Below, piece after piece: positions 1-11,605 of a stretch of DNA of 64,000 nucleotides; position 1 is the stretch's first letter; each line of letters begins with the position of its first letter. The notes beneath the pieces were generated by a model. That model saw only the letters and a list, made by a program, of their open reading frames with translations. It was not told where the DNA came from and searched no databases. The stretch lies in assembly GCA_000827265.1 (NCBI GenBank), contig KN834756.1:422746-486745 (forward strand), written 5' to 3'. The stretch comes from Collybiopsis luxurians FD-317 M1. Taxonomy: Eukaryota; Basidiomycota; Agaricomycetes; Agaricales; Omphalotaceae. A program made the position numbers and the translations under genes.

Positions 1-815
1 TTCACATTGGCCCCATTGTCAAGCAGCAACTGGACAACTGCTGTATTGTGGCCTTGTGCAGCTGCCTGGAGTGCATTCCCATAAAAACCACCCTGGGTAT
101 TCACATCTGCACCACTTTCAAGCAGAAACTTGACAGCTGCTTCATTTCCTCTCTGTGCAGCTGCCTGGAGTGCATTTCCATATCGACCACCCTGGACATT
201 CACATCTGCACCATGTTCAACCAGCAACTTGATACCTTCTTCATTGCCTGCATGCACAGCTGCCTGGAGTGCATTCCCATATCGACCATCCTGGGCATTC
301 ACATCTGCACCACTCTCAAGCAGCAACTTGATAACAGTGTCAATACCCCCTTGTACAGCTTCCTGGAGTGCATTCCCAAAAAAACCACCCTGTGCATTCA
401 CATCTGCACCATGTTGAAGCAGCAATTCAATGACCCCTTCATTGCCTCTTCGCACAGCTTCCTGGAGTGCATTTCTGCCATATTGACTGCCTTGGGTGTT
501 CACATCTGCACCACTTTCAAGTAGCAACTTGACAACTGCTTTATTGCCTGTATGTACAGCTGCCTGGAGTATATTCCCATATTGACCACCCTGGGCATTC
601 ACATCTGGACCATTTTCAAGCAGCAACTTGACAGCTGCTTCATTGCCTTTATGCACAGCTGCTTGGAGTGCATTTCCATATTGACCACCCTGGGCATTCC
701 TATCTGCACCATTTTCAAGCAGCAACTCAACAGCTGCTTCATTGCCTATTTGTGCAGCTGCCTGGAGTACATTTCTATGGTCTGCACCAGAAAATATACT
801 TCCTATCTCTTGCAT
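1..815 (-). CDS. Ankyrin-repeat protein fragment (NLR-type repeat domain), runs off the left edge
   Basis: The minus strand encodes about nine tandem ankyrin units of 33-34 residues with the core pattern GNEAAVKLLLENGADVNAQG, then a Tyr-Gly-Asn-Ala-Leu-Gln-Ala-Ala segment. The units are unusually alike in both protein and DNA, the pattern called high internal conservation in fungal NLR repeat domains. The array is open at base 1, so the C-terminus lies outside the window. The first in-frame ATG is at 815, and a TGA lies in frame about 40 nt further upstream. A different frame upstream (about 816-960) reads as plausible protein but joins only with a frame change. This may therefore be the tail of a NACHT-ankyrin gene with a frameshift or unseen intron. 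The ankyrin assignment is seen directly; the NLR role is inferred from repeat style and the two NACHT-WD40 genes in the window. Confidence 0.8.
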   Translation of the reverse strand, partial: MQEIGSIFSGADHRNVLQAAAQIGNEAAVELLLENGADRNAQGGQYGNALQAAVHKGNEAAVKLLLENGPDVNAQGGQYGNILQAAVHTGNKAVVKLLLESGADVNTQGSQYGRNALQEAVRRGNEGVIELLLQHGADVNAQGGFFGNALQEAVQGGIDTVIKLLLESGADVNAQDGRYGNALQAAVHAGNEEGIKLLVEHGADVNVQGGRYGNALQAAAQRGNEAAVKFLLESGADVNTQGGFYGNALQAAAQGHNTAVVQLLLDNGANV

Positions 816-2156
816 ATCAGTATCCCATTCAGAACATAACTGTTCAGATTTTCAATACCTGACATTGCTCTTTGAGTATCCTCAGTAAATCTCTGACAAA
901 GATAACGAGGGATGGGAGAAAAAAATGGTCAAGCTTGTGATGCATTCTTATATGCTTTCAAACAAGGTTTAATCACTTGTCTTCTACTTGATACATAGTG
1001 GGCCAATGCTAATGTGTGGCAGGACTCGTGCCCTTTTCAGTGATTGGAACAAATTACCTCACGGATCTTGGATCATCAATCATTAATGTAATGAAAACTA
1101 ATTAAAATTGTATAAATTGCAAAAATTAGATCAATTCAAAATTGCCTGCCTTGGATCAGGCACAGAAACGTCAGAGCAGAAACTCGGCATTCCATTCCAT
1201 GCACTCGTAATTTGTCTACTGTCCGTGACAGAAATATTGGCTTTGATGCAAGCCAGAATTAGAGCACTGATGTACTTGATTTGTCCATTTTGCATAATCC
1301 ATGTTCACTCCTTGGATATTGATGGATAAGGAGATATACGAACTTCCAGAATAGCATATGACAGTCCGCCATTCCCGCCATAGATCGGATGAGATCGGAG
1401 CCTGAACAACTTGAAAACGTGCCCATTTCTCAAAGAATGTCAGGCGATCCCAAACTCCAACGGCCTTGATTAGCATCAAATCGATTCCAACTCTGTTCTG
1501 TAAGCAGTCTCACTGTCTACGATGGGTTCCGAGACGGCTCGATGCAAGGCTGGATGACTTTATAGACTGCCCGCACTCTGGCTTGAACAGAAAAGTTGTG
1601 AACAACTCGCGTTGGACCTGTGGACGCTAGAGGGAGGGCTAAGAAGACTGAGGCTTATAGGCTTAAGGAGCGGGAAGGGAAGCATTGCTGCTGGGGCAGT
1701 TATCCTTTATAACGTTCCATACCATTCTTTCTCGCTCAAATACTCCACCATCCAAGTCGTTGGTTTCCTATTATTGGCATTAGTGACGGTGGAGAGAAGG
1801 TTTTCGTGTACTGCCCTCTATCCCCTTCGTCAGTCGTCATATATATCCAGATTACTGTAAAGATCAAGAATTCTGTGTTATTTCGAGGTCATGCTTATAG
1901 GCAGCTAGGCGAGCTCCAGAGCTCCAGTGTTCCTCCCGTTCAACAGCTTTTGAAAAGCTCCAATGCCATCTTGATGCCAACTACTTATTTGTACTCTATA
2001 CATTTGACGTTCTGCTCTCCGGCCGACCTTCAACACTGACAACAGAGTTACACTGACAGTATAAATTTCCCAAATAACAATAAAGAGCGGACGAGTGAAA
2101 CCCAGTATACAAAGTAAGGTGTAAGCAAGCGACCATAGATGATATCCGGTGTTGAA
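816..2156. other. Intergenic, AT-rich; no supported gene
   Basis: The first 150 bases may hold the broken upstream part of the ankyrin gene in a shifted frame. Beyond that, short open frames on both strands lack recognisable domains or convincing splice-linked extensions. The right end, up to 2156, is the 3' flank of the LAM-type gene. Confidence 0.5.
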
Positions 2157-5100
2157 TCAATCTAAATCATCCAACCTCTCGCCCTCCGTTCCCTCCGTCG
2201 CTATCTCAGCATTGTCCTGTTGCAACATCGCCAACACCTCCCTAACCGCCTTCACCCTGTCTTCGACACCGTCCAGCGACTCCAACAATCTTCTGACCTC
2301 CACCTCGACATCTTCCATCGACCTCGGGATGGGTATGGCCGACTTTGAAGACGGTGACTGCGACTGCGACTGCGCAGGCGCGGATGCTGACGCCGACACC
2401 GATTGAGATACCACAGGTAACGGCGCCTTTCCAGCCGCCAACTCGTCCCAGAGTGCACTAACGACCCCATGTATCCACCTCTCCCTATCTTCCATCTCTT
2501 CCCTATCAATCCACTTACTCTCCCTCTCCGCCTTCCTCCACCTCTCCAGCCTCTTCCTCGCCTTCCTCTCCCCATAACTCGCCAACACCCCCTCCCCCTG
2601 CGGCACCCTCATCCATGTCCAGATATTACTCAACAGCAGCCCGAATATGATCAAGTAAAGCACCGAAGTGTTCGACATGGACGGGATAATATCCCCCAAC
2701 AACTCCAACGCGCCTTTGGTACTCCTCTTCGCAACACCCATCGCACCCTCGAAGGTCTCCCACGCCCACTGCAATCCCCGCTCACTATGTTTAGCTCCAG
2801 GCGCAGCATCCCCATTCGCACTCGCACCAGCCTCACCACCTCCTGCACCTCCTCCTGCAGCCCCAGCCCCAGCCCCAGCACCCGCACCTCCAGCACCCGC
2901 ACCCGCACCAGCCACAGACTCCGTCGGCGGCGCCACCACCACATCCAACTTGATCCCCTCCGGCACAAACTCCGTCTGATGCTCCTGTATATACCCCCTC
3001 ATCGCCTTCTCCAAATCCGCATGATACGTCTTCTGCCCATCAATCGCCCCCCTCTCAATCAACCCCTTTATAAAACTCCTCCCCGTCCACTCCACCTGCG
3101 TCGTCACAACAACCCGACTGCTGATCCCGCTCGCGTACGTGATGCACGTCCGTGTTTTGACACTGAACGCCCCGCCGGAGGGGACGTCGGGCGTTCGGGT
3201 CGTGGTGAGAGTGGAAGAGTAGGCGTTGGGAGAGGTGGGCGAAAAGTCCATGTATTCGACTTCGTCGCGGATCTCGCATTTGGTTTGTTTGGGCCCTACG
3301 GCGCCGGAGAGGGGTTTGATGTAGGACATGGTTCGGGAGAGATGCGTGTCAGGGCCAGGGGACCAATCAGACATTTGCAGTTCTGGAAAAAGAGGGAAAA
3401 AAAAAAGAATCGTCAACATCCAAATCAAAACTCAGATATCAACAACACTCACCCATCAACTTTTGATTCGACACCAAAAAATCCTTAAAAAACCCACTCG
3501 TAAACATCAGATTATGAATCTTCTCCGGAGTCCCAGGTATAACCGTATTCATCGCCGTCTCCGAATAATGTTTTCCATCTTTGCCGCATTTACAATACGT
3601 GACCTTGTTCAGCGTCGCCGCACCACCATTACCAGCACCACCGCCGCCGGGGGACAGGGCATTACCAGCCGTACCCACAGCACTGGCACCGCCAATGATC
3701 GTCCCTTCCAAAACATGCGAAGCCAACGCCCCTCCATGGCCTTCTCGCGAACCAGAAGCAATAGACGCATTATCAGACGCCGGCGACAACGTACCCGCTT
3801 CAGGTCGAACGAGTCTCCAGATATTATAGATCACATCGTACGTTGTATCTCTCGAGAGGAAAGACGCAAAATTGTATTTCGCTTGACGAGTGGTGATGAG
3901 GATCGCGTTGGGTATGACGAAGGCGGTCATCTTTTTTTCTAGGGATATGATTTCGTCGATTGGAATTGAAAGCTGTTGGATACCGAACAAGAAAAAGTTG
4001 AGTGTGAGGAAGGAAATAGCGTAGGCATGAAGGAAACTTACATCAGTTATCCACCCGAGAATATTCGCATGAAAACATATATGATTCTCCGAAATATACA
4101 ATCGACCTTGAATGAGAATTTCTCTTTGCAGCGCACATCCATAGTCTGCGAAAAAACCAATCAGACACATATCCTAAAAATAAACCAACAACCACTCACC
4201 CTCAATCAAATAATCCCCCTCCGGTATATTCTTAAACAACTCGTGGAAATCCGCATTCCTCCTCGAACTAGCGACCGCAAACCCAGTCACAGGCATATCA
4301 TGCACATCAATCGCACTAGCCAAATCATCCTCATCATCATCCTCATCGCTCGACCCATCCTCGCCCTCCTCATCCGAAGAATCCAACCCAGAATAATACC
4401 CATCGGGGTTCAGATGCGTCTGCGTAGCATTAGCAGCGTCGACCCCATTGTCGCTGTGCACCGAGAAGCTCGGCCGGTGACCTCTGCTTCGTTTCCCAGC
4501 AGATCCAATCGACGAGCGCCGGGATTTAGACGACTTGGTAGATCGAGATGGGGAGAATTGAGTCGAAGAGGACGCACCGCCGGAGGCGGACCCGGTACGA
4601 GGAAGCATGTAAGGTGTCGGGTTTCCGTCGAGAGACGTCTTTCTTGCTGATTTTGTAGAAACGTTCGTGCCGCTGCGCGCTAAAACCGCCTGCATCGCGG
4701 GTGGACTGAGCTGCACCTGCTGCTGCGCACTGAATGCAGGGTTAGCCATGGCGAGACCGGACGCGGCGATGGCTGAAGCCAGTCCAGTCGGTTTGGAAGA
4801 GGGTTGACGACGCCAGGGTTTGGAAGTTTCTTTTTTCTTGGTTGAAGAGGGAGGAGGGGGAGGGGGATTGCCAGCGTTGGACGCAGATGCGTTCGTGGAA
4901 CGTATCGACACGGCATCAGAGTCGCGCTGCGGAGAGGCAGTGAGGAACGCACTGCCTAGTGAATTGGTCGCGTTGTTTCCAGCACCCATTCTGGACGCAG
5001 CAAAATCATCTGCAGGCGGAGGAGATTCTGAGGTAGGAGATTCGACGATAGGCGTCATATCATCGACTTCACCATGAGCGTGATTCGCTGGCATTGTCAC

Positions 5101-5952
5101 GCTTCGACCGTGGTTGACGCCATTGGTATTAGAGCCATTGGGGCTCGCAGGTCTGTTCGTGTTGATATTCAATGACCGATTCGAGCTCATCTTGCGAACT
5201 TGAAGGTCAGGCGAAGGAAGTAAACCAGCCTCGTGTTCGTTTTTCTCCTTCGCGTTTTCAGTGGGCAAGGGCGGTACCGGTGGCACAGGCTCTGTGGAAT
5301 CTGGAAGAGTTTCCTTGGGTGGATTACGTGGAGAAGAAGAAGGAGTGGTAGGGCGAGACTTTGCCAATTTCTTTGATGGTGGTTGGGGAGATGTCGTACG
5401 AGTGTTGTTCGTGGAAGACGGAGTCTGCTGGGAATTCGGCTCCGGGTTTGCCGGAATTAGGACCGGCGCCGAGGCCGAGGCCGGTAAACCGTCCACGAGG
5501 GAAGGCGCATGTTCATTCGCTGGTGGAAGTCCGTCCAGACCCAACGCGTTCGTCTTTGGCGAAGGGGGTATCACGGTAAAGTTGGTATTCACGACGCTGC
5601 TGCTATCGCTGGCATTGTCTTGGCCATGCAGCGTCTCTGTTTTGATACTCGGAGCCCGACTTTTTGGCTTTGGGACGGAAAGGTTCGTCTTTGAACCTCC
5701 AAAACCTAGGGCACCGAATTCAGATGGAGACGGAGAGGTGTTCGCGGTCGAAGCTGATCCAGCACTAAAGGTACTAGAGAAGGCTCTAGTGCGCCTGGAT
5801 GTAGTACTGGTTGTAGTACTAGCAGTGCCAGGCGTTGGACTTGGACTTCTTGTCCTGCTTTTGCTGCTACCCGAACCGCTTGGATCTGACCGGTCTCGAG
5901 TATGATGTCCACTGGGGTTGCGGACAAGTTTAGATAGAAAACTAGGTGCCAT
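2157..5952 (-). CDS. GRAM/VASt sterol-transfer protein (Lam/Ysp2/Aster family)
   Basis: Four exons (5952-4200, 4145-4042, 3972-3453, 3382-2157) join in phase to give 1200 residues. Residues 1 to about 565 are Ser/Pro/Thr-rich and probably disordered. A GRAM domain begins at ELFKNIPEGDYLIEDYGCAL and continues through MTAFVIPNAILITTRQAKYN. A VASt sterol-binding domain (about residues 765-950) follows, then a Gly/Ala-rich linker, one membrane helix (about 1030-1050, LYLIIFGLLLSNIWTWM) and a charged coiled tail. This order is that of fungal Lam proteins, which move sterols between the ER and plasma membrane at contact sites, anchored in the ER by the C-terminal helix. The start ATG has a good context (GAAATGGC) just downstream of a CAG that could end a 5'UTR intron. 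Introns have GTGAGT/GTAAGT donors. A decayed second copy lies at 15387-17035 and 33290-33560. Confidence 0.9.
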
Positions 5953-7045
5953 TTCCTGCACGCAGCATTAGCTTTATACAAGTCTAGTAAATTAAAAAGG
6001 CATGGGGACGCACTAGATCCTCCGGTTACTGATATCTTTGTCCTGCAAGATTTCCACTAATCCTTCTTTATATTCGTCCTAGTCGTAGAGGAAATAATAA
6101 AAACAGAGAAAAAAAAAGTCGTTGAACGTCGTTATCGTAGGGGGTATGTGTCCGGCAAACACAGAATCCTGTTGATTCTGTCTGGTGTCAATGCCCGGTA
6201 TTTCGAATGCGGTTCAGTAAAGCCGTTATAGAATTACTATGCAACTCGGGTAATCTGATGGTTACGCATGAAAGGTTATCATCAGCTTCACGTCAGAATC
6301 GGATAACTTTACGTACCAGCGACCAACTGGCTAAGCTCCAGACCAACTTCTGCACGAGCAGAAGATACTGATAGGAGGAAGATGGGCGTTTAGAAGTAAC
6401 GAAGTAACGAACCGTAAAATATTTGATCACGTTGATCATTCATTTATGTGATCGCATCAAACATGTGGACTGTACTTCCGTGCGGGCACTCAATACCTTA
6501 TCAATTCTAAACAATGTTCAAAATATAACAAGCAATCCCCTCCCTCCAACACTCGGCTTCACTTGGCAATATTATGGTAGCTAGGACCTTTCATGTTGTT
6601 GGTCGTCGGTAAAAGGACTAATTTTATACAGCCCCCCTTCACATATTCCAGACAATTCGCCAAACATAGCAAGCCATCTTCTCCCTGTAGTAACACCCGA
6701 CTTCGCACGATAAGGATTGTACCGGACACGATAACTACATTAGATCTGATTCAAAGATATCGGTATACTTCCATGCGGCAATCTCAGCAATAAGTACCCA
6801 ATCGTACAATGGTCTGCAGCTCTTCGCATTTCTGAGTAACTTTTCAAACACAACATGCCTGCTTCGACACAAAATTTTGATCACCCACGAAGCGAAGCTT
6901 ACTAGTAGACACCATACGACCTTTCCGTAGAACTGCATAAATGTATCCACGGAAGGCGAGAAGACTGGTAATTGCCAAAACCCAAAGCAGCAATGTGTAC
7001 AGTACAATATCCAAAGCTAACCGCCCACAATATATCTGATACATT
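5953..7045. other. Intergenic region with imperfect tandem repeat
   Basis: This is the upstream flank of the LAM gene and the downstream flank of the surface-protein gene. About 6530-6560 and 6665-6700 share an imperfect direct repeat (CAAGC..C.TC.CCTCC.. followed by ACACYCG.CTTC). A stretch near 6430-6480 (GTGATCGCATCA..ATGTGGA) recurs near 9345-9385, showing that flanks of the surface-protein gene were copied. No gene is supported. Confidence 0.5.
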
Positions 7046-8658
7046 CTACTCCGCTGTATAACCTGGCGGAATTTCGACTGGGTCAGGATCATGATTACCC
7101 CTAAGCGCTTCTTCTGTCAGACGCAAGCCGCTGTCCGTATGGACAGTAATCATTCTATGCTCTTGTGTAGACCCTTCAGCCAGCTGCCGGTCTCGTTGGT
7201 GCTGTAGTTGGTCCCGCATCACAGCGAGCCGTTGCTCCAACTTCATGGTAATTAAATTTGAGGCAGGTCCGTCTCCGCCTCCTTCATGCCAATTTAGAGG
7301 AGCCGAGACTATTTCATCTATAATAAAGATGAATTAGACTTGACAAACTTTTGATAGGGAATGCATGAGTATGAGATACATACCTGGAATCTTTTCAGTC
7401 TGGGAGTATGATGAAGAGCTGCCTTTGAGACTTCTACTTGCCAAAGCAGAGGCAAGTTCTCGAGTTGTGAGAGGAGTGGTGATGAGACCACTATCATGGA
7501 TTGGATCAAAAGGGGTTACCGAGACCAATGCTTTATTTTGCCTGTATTTTCTCCGGTACAACATAAAGGCGACTATGAGAAATATTGTTGGAATGATTGA
7601 ACCCAAAATTGCACCAACTACGGCTCCACGATTCGGATGGCCCGAGGAAAATGACTTCAACGACGCCTGTTGGGCCGCAGTGAGCGACTGAACATAGAAG
7701 TAACTGACATCCAGTGGCATTCCCGAGTCACTACCATTGAAGGTTACAACCACAGTATGCTCTGCAATGCTGAGATTGGAAGCCTCAAAGATAATCTGGT
7801 TGGTCAATGGTATGAGCGCTGAGACACCTCCTGGTAATTGGATCTTTACAGGAGTTTGGTTGTCAACCTGGTATTCCGCAATATTTGAGACATTGCTAAG
7901 AAGATCGCCGAACATAGTCACGGACGTTCCTAGGTGCAATTTGTAAGCCTCATGAACAGTCTCCCATAGAATGACTGGCATACCATTAAACTTAATAGTT
8001 GCTGTACTTCCAGGAATCTTTGTAACAGTAGAATCATCTACAGTACTTTCTGTCCATCCTGATCCAAAGGTAAGCATACTATAGTTTGATGCATCAATGA
8101 GCGCTGCATTTCCTGCTTGCAGTGTCTCTCCATCAAGAATCGGGTCCTCCAAACTCTCATACGTAATGTAGTCGAAGTACCAGGCGGTATCACGGTAGTT
8201 GGTGACATTTATTAGTAGCTCATGTTCCCCAGGTGAGGATCCCCCGATTCTGGAATCGGCACGACAAGCCAGGGCATTGTTTTTGGTACTCCCTTGCGGG
8301 TATGGATTCTCAAAGCCCCATGTAGATTGACCATCAAGCTGGCAATTAATGGAAGGGAGGGACCCATTTACCCTCCTACCATCCTCGGTCCCATATACTC
8401 CAAGATAAGAAGATCCTGTATGCAAGCAATTGTTGCATTGGAAGTTAAAGCAAGAGACAGAGACGCACCATTGAACCGGAAACTGATTGTTACATTGCCT
8501 GTTGTTCTATGTAAAGTACTGTTGAACGCTGGGCCAGTCAGACTGGTCTGGTCAAAGCTATTTCCTGAAAAATTATTCGTGTTAGGAATGAATGACCAGG
8601 ACCCAGAGTAGTTGAGCCGTGGGTCAGTGTCATCTACCATAAACCATACAGTAGACAT
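7046..8658 (-). CDS. Single-pass membrane protein with large extracellular domain
   Basis: Three exons (8658-8469, 8415-7384, 7317-7046) join in phase to 497 residues. It opens with VWFMVDDTDPRLNYSGSW, a start typical of a large agaricomycete family of surface proteins. The outer part holds two beta-rich segments with many Asn-X-Ser/Thr sites and conserved Cys and Trp. One membrane helix follows (about residues 330-352, GAVVGAILGSIIPTIFLIVA), then an Arg/Lys stop-transfer and a cytoplasmic tail of about 140 residues ending in a Pro-rich VEIPPGYTAE. No cleavable signal peptide is visible, so the first exon may be incomplete. The function of the family is unknown; a cell-surface or wall-sensing role is only a guess. 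Partial copies lie at 9614-9720, 11090-11248 and 44114-44790. Confidence 0.8.
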
Positions 8659-9395
8659 AGGAATTAATGAGTGGAAAAAAGTTCGGAAACAGAAACACTT
8701 GTATCGCGGGGGCTGGCAAGTTATAAGGTATCGCGTATATGTTTGATACCAAATCTATTCCGAAGTGCAGAACTCACACCCACCCCCGCATCTGCTCTAC
8801 TGCCATCTATATTATTAAATTTGACCGTAGTCATCTTGGCAACCGTGTATCTCCCCCAACCTCCCGTCTACTGCTGAGTTCCACCACAAAGTCAAACGAA
8901 TTATTTTGCTGCAGATGATGAGTCGAGAATCTCAACAATATGGTGCTCACTGTTCACACCAGTTATATCTGCATCACAAAGGAACTTTTACTCTCCATAT
9001 TTATTATTGGTTTGGTGAAAAATTCATGCGATCAATGCTATAGCCATCTTGTTTCATGGATTTCAACAACGATGAAGATCAGAAACCGATGAGCGTCGGA
9101 AGGCTGTGTTAAATGGGTAATGCATCAAGCGGGTAAATCAAAAAGCAATCATGGTAGTGGAGCTTTTCGGCCTGCTGTTGAGCGGCAGTCAGCGAGTCTA
9201 TAAGCACGCTCAGGAAACAAAACAGGATTCTTGATCTTTACTGCAATCTGGATATATATAACAATCAAGAACAGGCTTTGGGGCAGTAAACAGAAAAATT
9301 CTCTCCCACGAATTCACCATTACTAAGCTGATGAAATTGGGCGTGATCGCATCAGATATGTGGAGAGCAATTCCGTGCGGTGGACTTTGAACTTA
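8659..9395. other. Intergenic region upstream of the surface-protein gene
   Basis: Presumed promoter side of the 7046-8658 gene. It contains a short duplicate of the gene's flanking DNA at about 9340-9390. No coding region is supported. Confidence 0.4.
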
Positions 9396-9613
9396 CAGCT
9401 ATTTAATTATTTGTAGCATTGTTTTCAAAAAATGCACCTTGATGATCGTGTTTACAGCCAAACAACCATACTATTCATTGCTCCACTAATGCCGGGACAA
9501 CTGTACATTTGGTAGCATTCACGTGGAGCAATGATTTCGTGGTTTGTTTGGAGGTAAATATGATCACTAAGGTGCGTTTTTCGAAAACAATGCTACAAAT
9601 AATTAAATAGCTG
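9396..9613. mobile_element. MITE, about 218 bp, TA target duplication, long terminal inverted repeats
   Basis: The two ends form imperfect inverted repeats of roughly 100 bp starting CAGCTATTTAATTATTTGTA. The flanks are TA on both sides (9394-9395 and 9614-9615), as expected for a Tc1/mariner-type non-autonomous element. There is no coding capacity. It sits beside a relic of the surface-protein gene. Confidence 0.8.
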
Positions 9614-9720
9614 TAATGGATCCTGTACTTCCAGGAACCTTTGTAATAGTATGACAGTCCGAAGGACTATCTGTCCATCTCCACCCAAAGTAAGCATACA
9701 TTATGAAAGGCCAGGATTTG
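9614..9720 (-). pseudogene. Relic of the surface-protein gene
   Basis: About 100 bases resemble 8000-8090 of the surface-protein gene (shared runs such as TGTACTTCCAGGAA and CTGTCCATC), but the frame is broken. Only this internal piece is recognisable, directly after the MITE. Confidence 0.6.
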
Positions 9721-11089
9721 ATTACCCAACTTGCCCGACTTGTTCGCTTGTCCACAAGTTGCTATTGCCAAATAACTGCATTTTTAGCTGGTTAGCAACC
9801 GGCTTGTGGCAGAAACTTACTTCAATAAATTCTCCATTTTTTTGTGCGGAAGTTTTATGAAAAATTCTGAAAATTCATGGTAGGGCCAGTGAGCTTATAT
9901 TTTAAATCATCCCATACTCATTTCAAGGCAAATAGCCTGATGAAAATGGTAATATTACAGGGAGGATAGGCTAAATAATGTTTACACAGTACCCCAACAA
10001 ATAGTTAGATATTAGTTTTGCAATCCTTTGTAGGGCAATTCTGGCTTGGCTGTGGCATTTTTTTAAACTTAATGGCACCACACTTTGCTCAAGGTTATAA
10101 TAAATTACCTTTGCATCACCCCATATTTGTCTGATTAGAAGTATTCTAAAACTATATTTAATTATTGAGCAATTTTTTTTCTCAGCCTCTGGATTACCTT
10201 AGCATTCCCGGTAATCATGAAATCCCCGCAGTGTAAACTATTATACATTATATGGCTACTTGGCTGAATGGTTACACATGTTGCTAATAATTGTCATCTA
10301 TGTAATGACAGCTCTGGAGTTCAATTCCTCAAGCAGGAATTATTTATTTTTTGCTTCTTTTAATAGAAGTAATGGACCTCAGATCAGAGCCAAATTGGTT
10401 GACAGGTGACAACGACTTGTAAGAGCAAGTCAATTATAATTAATTCGGCCTGCAATAGCAAGTATTTTGTAAATAATCTAAGACTTGTTATAACAATACT
10501 AATTATGCAATATCTTTGTCCCTAGCTCAAGATCAACAGATTTCTCTGAAAGACCTTTAACATTAATGCTCAGGAATTTTCAAACCTCCTGCAAGGATTT
10601 ACAGAGTGGTCTACACATGGTGAGTTCTTCATGTTTTGTTATTTGATTACTGCATCTGATGCACCTCTAGTAGATTTGAACAAGCTCTCTTCCAAAGCTT
10701 CAAAAGCTGTAGCAATGAAGCTCATTCTGGAGAGCTTCTGCCCATATAATTTCTCTTTTTTTTCTAACTTGTAGCACCTCATTGACTTGTGGTTTCAGGC
10801 CAGGACACCGGCGTCAGAAATCTGACCATGAGCTACAGTCGCTTCCAAAAGGATATCCTGGTTCCTTACAACATTGACATTATTGCCAAAAGATGTCCCC
10901 TTCAAGTCTTCTGATGCTCTTACAACTGCCGATCACATCAGGAGTTTATACCAGGCTTGGTCCTTGGGAGAGGTGTGATGAGTGAAGTCGGAGAACAAGA
11001 AGCCATGGAGGGGGTGGAGATGGACCTATCTCCAATTTACTTCCCATGGAGTTTGAGCAACACCTCGTACCAGATTCAGCAACGTGTTA
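9721..11089. other. AT-rich interval with weak coding remnants
   Basis: Mostly AT-rich DNA without open frames. At about 10790-11080 the plus strand shows short protein-like runs (for example KDILVPYNIDII and DALTTADHIRSLYQAWSLGE) separated by stops and frame changes. This suggests the remnant of a gene or transposon protein I cannot name. A tRNA-like segment at 10253-10339 is listed separately. Confidence 0.4.
10253..10339 (+). other. tRNA-like relic (A box and B box present)
   Basis: TGGCTGAATGGTTA matches the tRNA A box of serine-type tRNAs, and GAGTTCAATTCC about 50 bases later resembles a B box. The 5' and 3' ends can form a 7-bp acceptor stem with one mismatch, and a possible GCT anticodon sits between. 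The D and anticodon stems do not pair well, so this is more likely a decayed tRNA or the head of a SINE than a working tRNA. T-rich DNA follows. Confidence 0.4.
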
Positions 11090-11248
11090 CGTGACTAGCA
11101 GCTGACCGAAAGGTCTACACAACAGCCCAGAGTGATTAGTGTCCATACGGACAGCAGCTTGCGCTTGACTGACAAAGAGGTCCTGAGGGCTAATGCTGAG
11201 GTAGGGCGGGTTGAAATTCTGCCAAGTTATACATTGGACTCGGAGTAG
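11090..11248 (+). pseudogene. Tail of a surface-protein gene copy, inverted relative to the intact gene
   Basis: The plus strand reads as a relic of the cytoplasmic tail of the 7046-8658 protein: a Thr-Gln stretch, then VHTDSSLRLTDKEVLRANAE, then EILPSYT and a stop at 11248. Only the last 50 or so residues remain. DNA downstream to about 11590 is colinear (inverted) with 43810-44110, part of the duplicated block. Confidence 0.65.
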
Positions 11249-11605
11249 AATGAATATGATTAAATTGCTTCGGATTAGCTTATGTAGAATGCACCATTTG
11301 GCTTGCTTCTTCGGTTTTTGTCTTCAGTAGTTACACCTATGGAGTTCTATCAAATTCTCACGTTGTGTCTCTAAATGCGGCCATGCTATGCCATGATCTC
11401 AGTTTTGCGCCGAATGCCAAAGATGGATGGAAACACCAAGAACGTCTCTTGAACTATCACTGTGCTTTCGAATCCATGACGTTACCATTATATAAAGATA
11501 TAGTAGAATGTCAGCTTGGTTTTGGCTGCAAGTTAGAATTCCCATACTTAATGTACTTAACATGACCGCAACGGTCAAGAAGACCGCGTAGATACCCCTT
11601 TTTAA

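Noticed and set aside
48..862. Plus-strand open frames rich in Cys and Leu over the ankyrin array
   Set aside because: They are antisense shadows of the minus-strand ankyrin repeats; their periodicity is inherited from the array.
2469..3942. Long plus-strand Arg/His/Pro-rich frames over the LAM gene
   Set aside because: Shadow of GC-rich coding sequence on the other strand; no domain, and the minus-strand exons are in phase and recognisable.
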